From positions 1 through 41,777 of the IMG/VR virus record IMGVR_UViG_3300021138_000059: a stretch of 41,777 bases of DNA, one strand, 5' to 3'. The stretch's first letter is position 1. Every line of letters starts with the position of its first letter. Shown piece after piece: positions 1-6,600 of this stretch. Both the position numbers and the translations under genes were made by a program. The stretch is from a virus. The notes below the pieces were generated by a model. That model saw only the letters and a list, made by a program, of their open reading frames with translations. It was not told the DNA's origin and ran no database searches.

Positions 1-29
1 ATGTAAACGTAACCTGTATAAATATGCAT
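1..29 (-). CDS. 5' end of a leftward gene, probably a second GIY-YIG endonuclease
   Basis: Only the first nine codons are inside the window. Read leftward from the ATG at 29-27 they give MHIYTGYVY. A good ribosome-binding site, GGGAGA (37-42 on the complement), lies 7 nt upstream. The leader aligns with that of the GIY-YIG gene starting at 1964: same late-type promoter, same hairpin architecture, and the same TCTA...GTTxGGAGA...CAGC run before ATG. The N-terminus also resembles that gene's start (MFIYYVYAYV). That it is a homing endonuclease is inferred from leader and N-terminus; the catalytic residues lie outside the window. Confidence 0.55.
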
Positions 30-55
30 AGCTGTATCTCCCAACTGAGTATAGA

Positions 56-86
56 GTCAGTGGATATTAGTAGTATCGCGACTGAC
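56..86 (-). promoter_or_regulatory. structured 5' leader hairpin, copy A
   Basis: On the complement, GTCAGT (86-81) pairs with ACTGAC (61-56). An asymmetric internal loop follows (CGC on one side, one C on the other), then a second stem GATA/TATC (77-74 with 66-63) and a 7-nt loop. It begins 4 nt after a TATAAATA box, so it would sit at or near the very 5' end of the transcript. The same fold with different base pairs occurs at 1989-2018. Confidence 0.7.
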
Positions 87-90
87 AATC

Positions 91-98
91 TATTTATA
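91..98 (-). promoter_or_regulatory. T4-type late promoter box TATAAATA
   Basis: An exact TATAAATA lies on the complement, matching the T4 late promoter consensus recognised by the gp55/gp33/gp45 machinery. It faces left, 62 nt ahead of the ATG at 29. Such a box is easy to find by chance in AT-rich DNA, but here it is placed exactly as in the second cassette at 2022-2029. Confidence 0.6.
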
Positions 99-104
99 CT
101 AATT

Positions 105-181
105 GGTTCCTTAGCTCAGCTGGATAGAGCACGAAACTTCTAATTTCGGGGTCGTTGGTTCGAGTCCAACAGGAATCGCCA
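105..181 (+). tRNA. tRNA-Arg (anticodon UCU)
   Basis: A complete cloverleaf can be drawn. The acceptor stem is GGTTCCT/AGGAATC, with one G-T pair. The D arm is GCTC/GAGC, the anticodon stem CGAAA/TTTCG has the 7-nt loop CTTCTAA, and the T arm is GTTGG/CCAAC around TTCGAGT. The discriminator is G and the CCA end is encoded at 179-181. Anticodon UCU reads AGA and AGG. AGA is a common arginine codon in the late structural genes here and is absent from gene 32, so the tRNA probably supplements the host pool for late protein synthesis. Confidence 0.93.
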
Positions 182-186
182 TATAT

Positions 187-278
187 GGGGGTGGGTGTTG
201 GTACACGGGAGGGTCTTATAAACCCTTTAGCGCTAGATGGGCGTTCTTGACTAGGTTCAAATCCTAGCACCCCTACCA
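187..278 (+). tRNA. class II tRNA with long variable arm; loop reads UAU (Ile AUA?) or a Leu-type variant
   Basis: The acceptor stem is GGGGGTG/CACCCCT with an initial G-T pair, discriminator A and encoded CCA (276-278). The T arm is CTAGG/CCTAG around TTCAAAT. The anticodon stem AGGGT/ACCCT encloses CTTATAA, which places UAU at positions 34-36. A 24-nt variable region (227-250) holds a five-pair stem AGCGC/GCGTT. The D arm is short (GTG/CAC around TTGGTA), and three Gs separate it from the anticodon stem. A long variable arm belongs to Leu, Ser or Tyr tRNAs, whereas UAU would read the Ile codon AUA. If the loop is shifted, UAA (Leu) is present one base out of register. The tRNA call is firm; the isotype is open. 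Confidence 0.8.
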
Positions 279-293
279 TCTTAAGGAGTTAGT

Positions 294-503
294 ATGAAAA
301 AAACAAAACTTATTAAAGATATTCCTGTTGGTATTCTTATAATTGTTTTAGCTCAATTTGTAATGTATGGAGCAATTTATCTTGCTAATTTTCCTAATAT
401 TTTAGAATTTGCTGGTATTGTTATTTGTATTCTTGTTACTAGTGATATGATTAATTTTGGAGTAAGACTAATTAAAGGATATGATTTTGATCCAAGTCAG
501 TAA
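294..503 (+). CDS. small two-helix membrane protein, unknown
   Basis: A 69-residue protein with a Lys-rich N-terminus (MKKTKLIK) and two hydrophobic stretches, about residues 11-31 and 36-55, followed by a short charged tail (RLIKGYDFDPSQ). This suggests a small inner-membrane protein. The start has a clear ribosome-binding site (AAGGAG, 283-288). It follows the tRNAs by 15 nt and its end overlaps gene 33 by 23 nt, so the two are probably translated together. I do not recognise the family. A holin-like role cannot be excluded from topology alone, but a better holin candidate is at 6723-7274. Confidence 0.7.
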   Translation: MKKTKLIKDIPVGILIIVLAQFVMYGAIYLANFPNILEFAGIVICILVTSDMINFGVRLIKGYDFDPSQ

Positions 504-708
504 TAATTTTGTTGAAGAAATTGAAAATCTATGTGTGTCTAAAAACATAGATTATATTGACGCTGTAATTTTATGGTGTGAAAAAAATAACTTTGAAGTT
601 GAATATGCTGCGTCTATTATTAAAAAAGATAGTGCGATGAAATCAAAGATTCAATTTGAAGCAGAAAATTTAAATGTTTTGAAACGAGGTGCTAGGCTTC
701 CTATCTAA
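481..708 (+). CDS. 33: gp33-like late transcription co-activator
   Basis: 75 residues. The segment from IENLCVSKNIDYIDAVILW onward follows the T4 gp33 core (IE..., tyrosine-x-(E/D)A block, E/N-rich turn, IQxEA) and ends NVLKRGARLPI. T4 gp33 bridges RNA polymerase and the gp45 sliding clamp and acts with sigma factor gp55 at late promoters. The protein is shorter than T4 gp33 (112 aa), lacking most of the N-terminal arm. Gene order supports the call: in T4 the order is 33-59-32, and here 59 and 32 follow after a short insertion. The start is uncertain: the AAAGGA site at 474-479 is too close to ATG 481 (1 nt) but ideally spaced from TTG 487 (7 nt), which would give a 73-residue protein. Confidence 0.75.
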   Translation: MILIQVSNNFVEEIENLCVSKNIDYIDAVILWCEKNNFEVEYAASIIKKDSAMKSKIQFEAENLNVLKRGARLPI

Positions 709-714
709 TAAATA
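707..714 (+). promoter_or_regulatory. possible late promoter box AATAAATA
   Basis: AATAAATAGAA at 707-717 overlaps the stop of gene 33 and lies about 25 nt ahead of the metallopeptidase start. It differs from TATAAATA at one base. The same 11-mer occurs at 37021-37031 before the large fibre gene, and the exact version TATAAATAGAA precedes gp4 on the complement. Low information content keeps confidence modest. Confidence 0.35.
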
Positions 715-739
715 GAAGAGTCAACAAAGGAGAAGACTT

Positions 740-1192
740 ATGTACCTACGTACAAAAGGAAAACCTAAAAAGACTCCTCTAGTTCTTTGTAAAGAAGCAG
801 TGAAGTGGTATGGTAAACATCTATTAAGCGATAAACTATATCATAATATAGAAATTCATTTAGAATTTAAAAATAATCTTTTAAAAGAAAATTATCTCGG
901 ATACTGTGATTGGAACGATAGTCCTTATAGAGCTAAGGAATATACTATTGTTATAGATTCTAATTTAGGTAAACGAAATACTCTTATGGTTCTTGCTCAT
1001 GAGATGGTTCATGTTAAGCAATATGCTACAGGTGAGATGAGAGATTATTTAAAAGTAAATCGTGTAAAATGGATGGGCTCTATTATAGATGATGGAGAAA
1101 TGAACTATTGGGATCAGCCATGGGAAATTGAAGCCTACGGCAGAGAAAAAGGTCTATATTATAGGTTTATTGACTCAAAAAGGAAGAAGTGA
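740..1192 (+). CDS. SprT-like zinc metallopeptidase
   Basis: 150 residues with the zinc-protease motif HEMVH: H87, E88 and H91 in the stretch VLAHEMVHVKQYATGE. A downstream WEIEAYGRE supplies a likely third ligand, E131. This HExxH plus distant Glu arrangement fits small phage-encoded SprT/gluzincin-type peptidases; the substrate is unknown. There is no signal peptide, so it acts in the cytoplasm or on virion precursors. A strong AAAGGAGA site lies 7 nt before ATG. It overlaps the next gene by one base (TGATG), implying coupled translation. It sits between genes 33 and 59, which are adjacent in T4, so it is an insertion relative to T4. Confidence 0.8.
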   Translation: MYLRTKGKPKKTPLVLCKEAVKWYGKHLLSDKLYHNIEIHLEFKNNLLKENYLGYCDWNDSPYRAKEYTIVIDSNLGKRNTLMVLAHEMVHVKQYATGEMRDYLKVNRVKWMGSIIDDGEMNYWDQPWEIEAYGREKGLYYRFIDSKRKK

Positions 1193-1467
1193 TGGGGTAC
1201 AGTACAAGAAGAACAGCAGTCGTAGAGGTTGATGTTGATTTTGACCTCGATGATTTTGATGAATCAGATCTAGTTGATTACCTTGAAGACAAAGGGTATA
1301 CTGTTATTGAGGGTAAAGTCAGTACCAAATACGAAACTTTCGAGCAGCTCGATAAGCAAATTTGGCAGTTATATCTAATTTACATTTCTTGCAATGGAGC
1401 TGGACATTTGATGGACAAAGAGCTTGGTAATTTCTTTGCTGAGTACTATAACAAAGTATCTGTATGA
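1192..1467 (+). CDS. acidic small protein of unknown function
   Basis: 91 residues from ATG 1192; a GTG at 1189 is also in frame but the ATG overlaps the upstream stop as TGATG. The N-terminal half is strongly acidic (VDVDFDLDDFDESDLVDYLE), followed by a mixed alpha/beta-looking part with YISCNGAGHLMDKELGNFF. The acidic face could mimic DNA or bind a basic partner, but that is speculation. Translational coupling to the metallopeptidase suggests a functional link, for example an inhibitor or adaptor. Its last 22 nt overlap, tail to tail, the end of the leftward GIY-YIG gene. Confidence 0.65.
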   Translation: MGYSTRRTAVVEVDVDFDLDDFDESDLVDYLEDKGYTVIEGKVSTKYETFEQLDKQIWQLYLIYISCNGAGHLMDKELGNFFAEYYNKVSV

Positions 1468-1964
1468 TTTTTATCTAATTTACGTTTAATCCAACTTTTT
1501 CGTATACTATCTTTATGTTCTTGAGATAATTTTCTCCCTGGAAATTTACGACCTTTTTGAGACGCAGACATTTTAGCGCGAGTTTCGGCTGATCTTTTCA
1601 AACCTGTTTGTGATTTTGATCTTTTGTCAATGCGTTCTTTTGTAAATTTCCTACCGCGATTAGCTTTACCTATTTCAAACCTTGTTTCTTTAGATGGTTG
1701 CGTTAACCCATCACCACCATCTGTACGATTCAAAAGAATTCCAGTTGAAATATCCTTACGCCCATACCACTGAATATATCTACGTTCTAAAGCTAGCGCA
1801 CCAATTTCAGATAAGTTTGTTTCTAAAAATACTATTTTTGATCTATCTTTTGGTACAGAAATTCCTTTATGATACGCATACGCTCTATCATTTTTACCTT
1901 TACCAATATAATAAGGTGTATTATTGCTTTGTCTAACGTAAGCATAAACGTAATAAATAAACAT
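1446..1964 (-). CDS. GIY-YIG homing endonuclease with NUMOD3-type repeats
   Basis: 172 residues. The GIY-YIG core is seen as YVY (residues 5-7) and YIG (19-21) in PYYIGKGKNDRAY, with R27 in the usual catalytic arginine position, E60 in ALALERRYI as the metal-binding glutamate and N79 in LLNRTDGGDG. The C-terminal half carries repeated basic motifs (GKANRGRKF, SQTGLKRSAETRAKM, SQKGRKFPGRKLS) typical of NUMOD3 DNA-binding modules in free-standing T4-type Seg/Mob endonucleases. It is encoded opposite to its neighbours, between genes that belong to the 33-59-32 block, as expected for a mobile gene. It has its own late-type promoter and structured leader (1965-2029). Confidence 0.92.
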   Translation of the reverse strand: MFIYYVYAYVRQSNNTPYYIGKGKNDRAYAYHKGISVPKDRSKIVFLETNLSEIGALALERRYIQWYGRKDISTGILLNRTDGGDGLTQPSKETRFEIGKANRGRKFTKERIDKRSKSQTGLKRSAETRAKMSASQKGRKFPGRKLSQEHKDSIRKSWIKRKLDKNHTDTLL

Positions 1965-1988
1965 GCTGGTTCTCCTAACAGAATTAGA

Positions 1989-2018
1989 GTAGGTAGAGAC
2001 GGCAATCTCGTGACCTAC
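1989..2018 (-). promoter_or_regulatory. structured 5' leader hairpin, copy B
   Basis: On the complement, GTAGGT (2018-2013) pairs with ACCTAC (1994-1989). A 3-nt CAC against a single T forms an asymmetric loop, then GAGA/TCTC (2009-2006 with 1999-1996) forms an inner stem with a 6-nt loop. It starts 3 nt after the TATAAATA box and ends 24 nt before ATG 1964. The architecture matches copy A at 56-86 with changed but still complementary pairs. Confidence 0.72.
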
Positions 2019-2021
2019 ACT

Positions 2022-2029
2022 TATTTATA
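2022..2029 (-). promoter_or_regulatory. T4-type late promoter box TATAAATA for the GIY-YIG gene
   Basis: An exact TATAAATA on the complement, 57 nt before the endonuclease ATG. In T4, several homing endonuclease genes are expressed from their own late promoter and kept silent in early read-through RNA by a leader hairpin; the layout here looks comparable. The box lies only 14 nt upstream of the gp59 ATG, facing away from it. Confidence 0.62.
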
Positions 2030-2043
2030 CAAAGGAGTAATTT

Positions 2044-2619
2044 ATGAGTCCATTTGAGGCATATAATACTTACATTTGTTTAAAAAATCATTTTACGAAA
2101 CCATCTTATAATTATTTTAAATATAACGGCAAGAGTAGAACATCTATCGCTACATTTGAATCTCGTAGCGATAAATTGTTCTTTATGAAGGTTGCTAAAC
2201 ATACAGATCCTAAAAATTTTATTCTCGCAAATTTGCTTGAGAATAGTAATTTATGGATTAGAGATATTGCTTATAACGAATCCGCATCAAAAGTATATCA
2301 AGATTGGGCTAAACGTCAACAATCTTTGCTTTATACTTTTAAAGAAGAATTGTCTAAGCTAAATGAGAACTTTGATTCTAATTTTAAAGCTGAAGACAGA
2401 ACGCATCCATATGTTATAAAGTTATTTCTTCGTAAGGAGATATGTCTTGAGACATTGGTTATCCTTGTTGACCTTATTAAGTGTTCTGCGTACTGGTCAA
2501 AAAGGTTCGAATATGACCCTACAGTTGAAGATGTTTTAAATAAAATTATGAAGTATCGACCATTTATGACCTATGATCGAGAAAAGGTGAAGCAAATTGT
2601 ACTTGACAAATTCAACTGA
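2044..2619 (+). CDS. 59: gp59 helicase-loading protein
   Basis: 191 residues (T4 gp59 is 217). Recognised by the all-helical pattern with an N-terminal 'FEAYNTYICLKNHF' segment, the central LLENSNLWIRDIA (T4: SNLVANQDAWIGDIS) and the C-terminal repeat of short helices ending KYRPFMTYDREKVKQIVL, plus its position directly before gene 32 as in T4. gp59 binds forked DNA and gp32 and recruits the gp41 replicative helicase. The AAAGGAG site (2031-2037) is well spaced. The gp32 promoter is embedded in its last 17 coding bases. Confidence 0.87.
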   Translation: MSPFEAYNTYICLKNHFTKPSYNYFKYNGKSRTSIATFESRSDKLFFMKVAKHTDPKNFILANLLENSNLWIRDIAYNESASKVYQDWAKRQQSLLYTFKEELSKLNENFDSNFKAEDRTHPYVIKLFLRKEICLETLVILVDLIKCSAYWSKRFEYDPTVEDVLNKIMKYRPFMTYDREKVKQIVLDKFN

Positions 2620-2631
2620 TTCGGTTATACT
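2603..2631 (+). promoter_or_regulatory. sigma70-type early promoter for gene 32
   Basis: TTGACA (2603-2608) and TATACT (2626-2631) are separated by exactly 17 nt, close to the bacterial housekeeping consensus and unlike the TATAAATA boxes of the late genes. The expected start is near 2638, giving a leader of about 60 nt before ATG 2700. It lies over the 3' end of gene 59, so gene 32 can be transcribed by unmodified host polymerase as well as by read-through. Confidence 0.72.
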
Positions 2632-2640
2632 AAATAATGT

Positions 2641-2699
2641 TGGACGTTATACAGTCCATCATAACAATACTATTAATACAAACAATATGGAGAATACAA
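2641..2699 (+). promoter_or_regulatory. gene 32 leader: hairpin plus unstructured A/T-rich stretch, possible autogenous operator
   Basis: TGGAC (2641-2645) pairs with GTCCA (2654-2658) around an 8-nt loop at the predicted 5' end of the mRNA. An A/T-rich run with little pairing then leads to the GGAG site just before ATG 2700. T4 gp32 represses its own translation by nucleating at a 5' pseudoknot and spreading over an unstructured leader. The arrangement here is analogous, though I cannot show a pseudoknot partner. Confidence 0.4.
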
Positions 2700-3617
2700 A
2701 TGGTAGATTTTGCAAAGCTTAAGGCTAACTCTGGTAAGAAGTCTCTTGATACTCTTACTGCCGAACTCTCAAAGATTTCGGGTAATCAGGAAACTAAGAA
2801 GAACGATGATCGCTTCTGGTATCCTAACGTGGATAAGGCAGGCAATGGCTATGCTGTTATTCGTTTCCTTCCAGCACCTGGTGACGAAGATGTTCCGTTC
2901 ATTCGCATGTTTAATCATGGGTTTAAGGGTCCAACTGGCTCATGGCTGATTGAGAACTGTCTTACTACAGTTGGACATAAGTGTCCTGTCTGTGAAGGTA
3001 ATACAGAACTTTGGAACAGTGGACTTGAGTCTGATAAGAATATTGCACGTGATCGAAAGCGTAAGCTAACATTCATGTCTAACGTTCTTGTTATTACTGA
3101 TCAGCAGAATCCGGAGAACGAAGGTAAGGTATTCTTGTTTAAGTATGGCAAGAAGCTCTTTGATAAGCTTAATGAGGCAATGAACCCTCAGTTTGCCGAT
3201 GAAGATGCAATGAATCCTTTTGATCTTTGGGCAGGCGCTAACTTTAAGCTTAAGATTCGTAATGTTGAAGGCTATCGTAATTACGACAAGTCAGAGTTTG
3301 CTAAGGCAGGTCCATTGTCTGATGATGACTCTGAAATGGAGTCGATTTGGAAGAAGTCACATTCACTTCAGGAGTTCCTCGCACCTTCTAACTTTAAGTC
3401 ATATGATGATTTGAAGGGTAAGTTGGTAAAGGTTCTTGGACTTGATGGGTCTACAGTTGGTATGACTCCAGCAGCTGCACGTGCTACAGCTTCTACTAGT
3501 GAAAACATTCCGTGGGAAGATACCCCAATGTTTAAGCAGAAGACAGCAGCAACACCTAAGTTTGATGAAGATGAAGACGATGAGTCTCTAGAGTTTTTTA
3601 AGAAGCTCGCAGGCTAA
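2700..3617 (+). CDS. 32: gp32 single-stranded DNA binding protein
   Basis: 305 residues (T4: 301). The start MVDFAKLKANSGKKSL resembles the T4 LAST motif region for cooperative self-binding. The OB-fold core contains GNGYAVIRFLP and the zinc site H73, C87, C95 and C98 (NHGFK...NC...HKCPVC), matching the T4 His-Cys3 ligand spacing. The C-terminus is acidic (FDEDEDDESLEFF), the tail that contacts gp59, gp41 and polymerase in T4. An in-frame upstream ATG at 2637 is rejected because the GGAG site precedes 2700 and the extension is not conserved. All lysine codons I read are AAG, and I see no AGA, ATA or TTA codons, in sharp contrast to its neighbours. A rho-independent terminator follows directly. 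Confidence 0.97.
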   Translation: MVDFAKLKANSGKKSLDTLTAELSKISGNQETKKNDDRFWYPNVDKAGNGYAVIRFLPAPGDEDVPFIRMFNHGFKGPTGSWLIENCLTTVGHKCPVCEGNTELWNSGLESDKNIARDRKRKLTFMSNVLVITDQQNPENEGKVFLFKYGKKLFDKLNEAMNPQFADEDAMNPFDLWAGANFKLKIRNVEGYRNYDKSEFAKAGPLSDDDSEMESIWKKSHSLQEFLAPSNFKSYDDLKGKLVKVLGLDGSTVGMTPAAARATASTSENIPWEDTPMFKQKTAATPKFDEDEDDESLEFFKKLAG

Positions 3618-3622
3618 ACACT

Positions 3623-3647
3623 AAGGGGGCTTTATGCCCCCTTTTTT
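3623..3647 (+). terminator. rho-independent terminator after gene 32
   Basis: GGGGGC (3625-3630), loop TTTAT, GCCCCC (3636-3641), then six Ts. This is a six-pair G/C stem, strong for such AT-rich DNA. The U-tract runs into the stop codon of the convergent gene (3646-3648). In the other direction the stem is followed by only two Ts, so it mainly stops rightward transcription. Confidence 0.92.
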
Positions 3648-6600
3648 ATGCTCCGAAAGCATATGAACTTGAACTTAAACCAAATATGTCTTGAAGAATA
3701 TTAGCATCAACACCATTTGAATCTGGTGCATTAGTTGGTTGTGATTTATCTTCACCTTTATCGGCAGCAGCTCTTTCACCAGGTCTCTCAGTAACAGATC
3801 CTCTACCAGCGCCCGCACCCATTTCTGTTGATTGTGATTTATCTAATAGATTAGAACCTGCTCTAGCTTCTGGACCTCCACCAATAGCAGCTGCAAGATT
3901 ACGAGGTGTAACTGCTCTACCTGTAGTAACTGAACCAGATGCATCTGGTATTGGTGCACCAATACGAGCTAAAGATTCACCACGTTGTTGACGATCATCA
4001 TTAAAAGCTGTTGATTGTGTTTGTTCAAGTTTTGCTGCTAAATTTGCTTTTTCGCTAGGAGCACGAGCTGCATCTGCATCATCAACAGCTTGTCTATTCA
4101 TTGCTGCATCACGAGCTGCATTTGCTTCTACTGTTGCTGTTATACTTTTGGCATGTGCAGCACTATCAGCTAACTCTGTAGAAGGAGCTTTATGATCGCC
4201 ACCACCACGACCAAATGCTGTTTCACCTGTAGTATGACCACCACCACGACCAAAATAACGAGTGTCTAATGCTGATTTTGGTTCTTTATTAGCAGGAACA
4301 GCAACTGTTTTTTTAATCTTTGGTGCTTTCATACCAAGTTCTAATGTACGTTGTTTATCAGCAGCAAAAAACATTGCTGATGTGCCTGATTCACCACGAG
4401 CTTCAGCTTCTTGATGAGCTTGGAACATTGCTCTAGATTTAGCATGACGGTCCCAATTAGGATCATCTATTTCAACAGTACGAGATGCTGCTTTTGGTGC
4501 TGCTTTTGGTTTTGCTACTTTGGCAGCATCTGCTTTACGTTTAGCTACTTCTGCCGCACCATCACCTCTACCACCACCTGTTGCACTAAATCCAGGAACT
4601 GTAACATTACCCATAGCATCATATTGCGCATCGACTTTTGTATTAGGTTCTGTAGCGCCTCTACCTGATCCTATAGGTGCTCTATTATCTAATTGTTTTG
4701 CTGCTTCCATTTTAGCAGCCATAAGTGCCATTGGATTAGAAATAGCTGCTTCGGTTCTTGTCGCTTTATCTTGTTCAGTAGCTAATGTTTTTGCCATTTC
4801 TGGAGATAAACTAGAAGCAGTTGCTACACTAACTTTATTCTCAGGTGCTGCTCCAGTAGGACGTTGAGATTTACCAACCTTCCAACCTTCCTGTTTTTGC
4901 ATAGCGTCAAGTAATTTGGTGCGTTGTTCGGTTGAAAAACTAGACATTGATGCGTTAGGATCGGCACCCATTGCTTTAATGTATGCTGGTACATTGTTTT
5001 CGCTAGCGGGCGCCCATCTACCTATAGCTTGACCAAGTGTAAGATTTTTATAAGATTTACTTTCAAATAATAAATGTTCTTGAGCTTTTCTACCAGATTC
5101 ATAACTTGGAAAAATAGCAAATCTACCATCAGAAGATGTTGCGCCCATAGACTTAGCGTAAGGTCCAAATTCAATATTTCCTGGATTATTATTTCTCCAT
5201 GAACGCGAACCACCAGTTGCACCGCGTTGAGCACTAGCTAGACTAGATCCAGAACTTGGACCAGCACCTGGGGATATAGGCGCAGCAGGACCTGCAGGAC
5301 TACCTCCAGGACTACCTCCAGGTCCAATACTACTAGGAGCTCCACTAGGAGGAGCAACTGCTGTTGGAGAATAACCTGTTACACCTGGAGTACCAGCAGC
5401 CATATTTGGTGCACTTGGAGCTGGTTGACTAGGAGGAATAGCACCAGGTGGTGCACTAGCTGGAGAAGCACCAGGAGATCCTGCTCCAGTACCTCTTCTT
5501 ACCATTAATTGACCATTTATAGGTACAAAATATTTTTTAACTTGACCGCCAGAATTACCAGCAATCATTTCAATCATATTGCCTCTAACAACACCAGTTG
5601 CTATACCTACGTGCCCGCCTGGAGCGCCTGCAGGTCTACCTCTAGTTTGAAGTACAACGTCACCTGCCATAACTTGCAAGGGATTAATATTAGTGCCCCA
5701 ACTTTGAAAACTATTAGCTGTTTTAGCACCTGAACCAGTTTGACCTGTTTGTTTTAATGTAGCATTAACAAAATCAGCACACCATGCTTCACCTTGCCAA
5801 TTGACGCCACCAGCAGCCATATATCCTGATGCACCTTGTGCACTAGATCCAACCATTGTTGATGCTAATTTAACTGCATCTGCACTTGGTGCACCAGTAG
5901 TTGCACTAGGAGGACCACCAGGTGCCATACTAGGAGCATTTGAAGCATTTGGTTGAGAAGGACCACCAGTTAAATTACGTAATTGGTTACCAATCCAACT
6001 ACCTATACCAGTGCCTTGTTGTTGAGTACCGCCTAAATACTGATTTGCAAAATCTTGATTAGATAAATTCTTATCAGATCCCCATTGAGCTTTATAAGCA
6101 TCATAACCAATCATTCCTGCAGAAATTAATGGTACGCGTCTTGCACCAAATTTTAAAGCTTTACCTCCTAAATTTTTAGCACCATTTAATAATGATGTTC
6201 CTAAACCAGCACCCGCATCCGCGCCAGCACCACCAAGTAATAATTGTTCTAAAGTTTGAAGGAGGCCGCCGCCGCCCCCCATACCTCCATTTTGTAATAT
6301 CTGTTGTAATAGTAAATTAGTTTTTTCGCCACTTTGAATAAGTGATTTAAATCCAGAATTTAATACATTAGATTGATCCATTAAAATAGCATTATTTTGC
6401 TTTAAAAGACCACCTTGAGTATTAATATCACTCTGAGTATCTCTCAAAGCATTAATAATATCTTTAGCAGCGTCACCTGTTATACCTGTTTGTTTACCAG
6501 ATTCTTTTGCGTCACTAGGCGAATCTCCTTTACTACCAATCATACTACTAGCAGTACCGCCTAGCATTCCAGCTAAAGGACTTTGACCAGTTGATGCTTT

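Noticed and set aside
17-24. Exact TATAAATA on the + strand near the window start
   Set aside because: It lies inside the coding start of the leftward gene (codons for IYT) and has no nearby rightward gene start; the tRNAs are 80 nt away and need no late promoter.
94-279. Open frame on the complement across both tRNAs
   Set aside because: It is the antisense of the two tRNA genes and has no ribosome-binding site.
1694-2057. Two rightward open frames opposite the GIY-YIG gene
   Set aside because: No ribosome-binding site; composition reflects the antisense of the endonuclease; the gp59 start at 2044 has its own good site.
2637-2699. Upstream in-frame start for gp32 (21 extra residues)
   Set aside because: The extension is hydrophobic and not gp32-like, covers the predicted leader, and lacks the GGAG site that precedes 2700.
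4411-4867. Rightward open frames opposite the 1023-residue gene
   Set aside because: Shadow frames of the Ala/Gly-rich coding sequence; no ribosome-binding sites and no recognisable protein.
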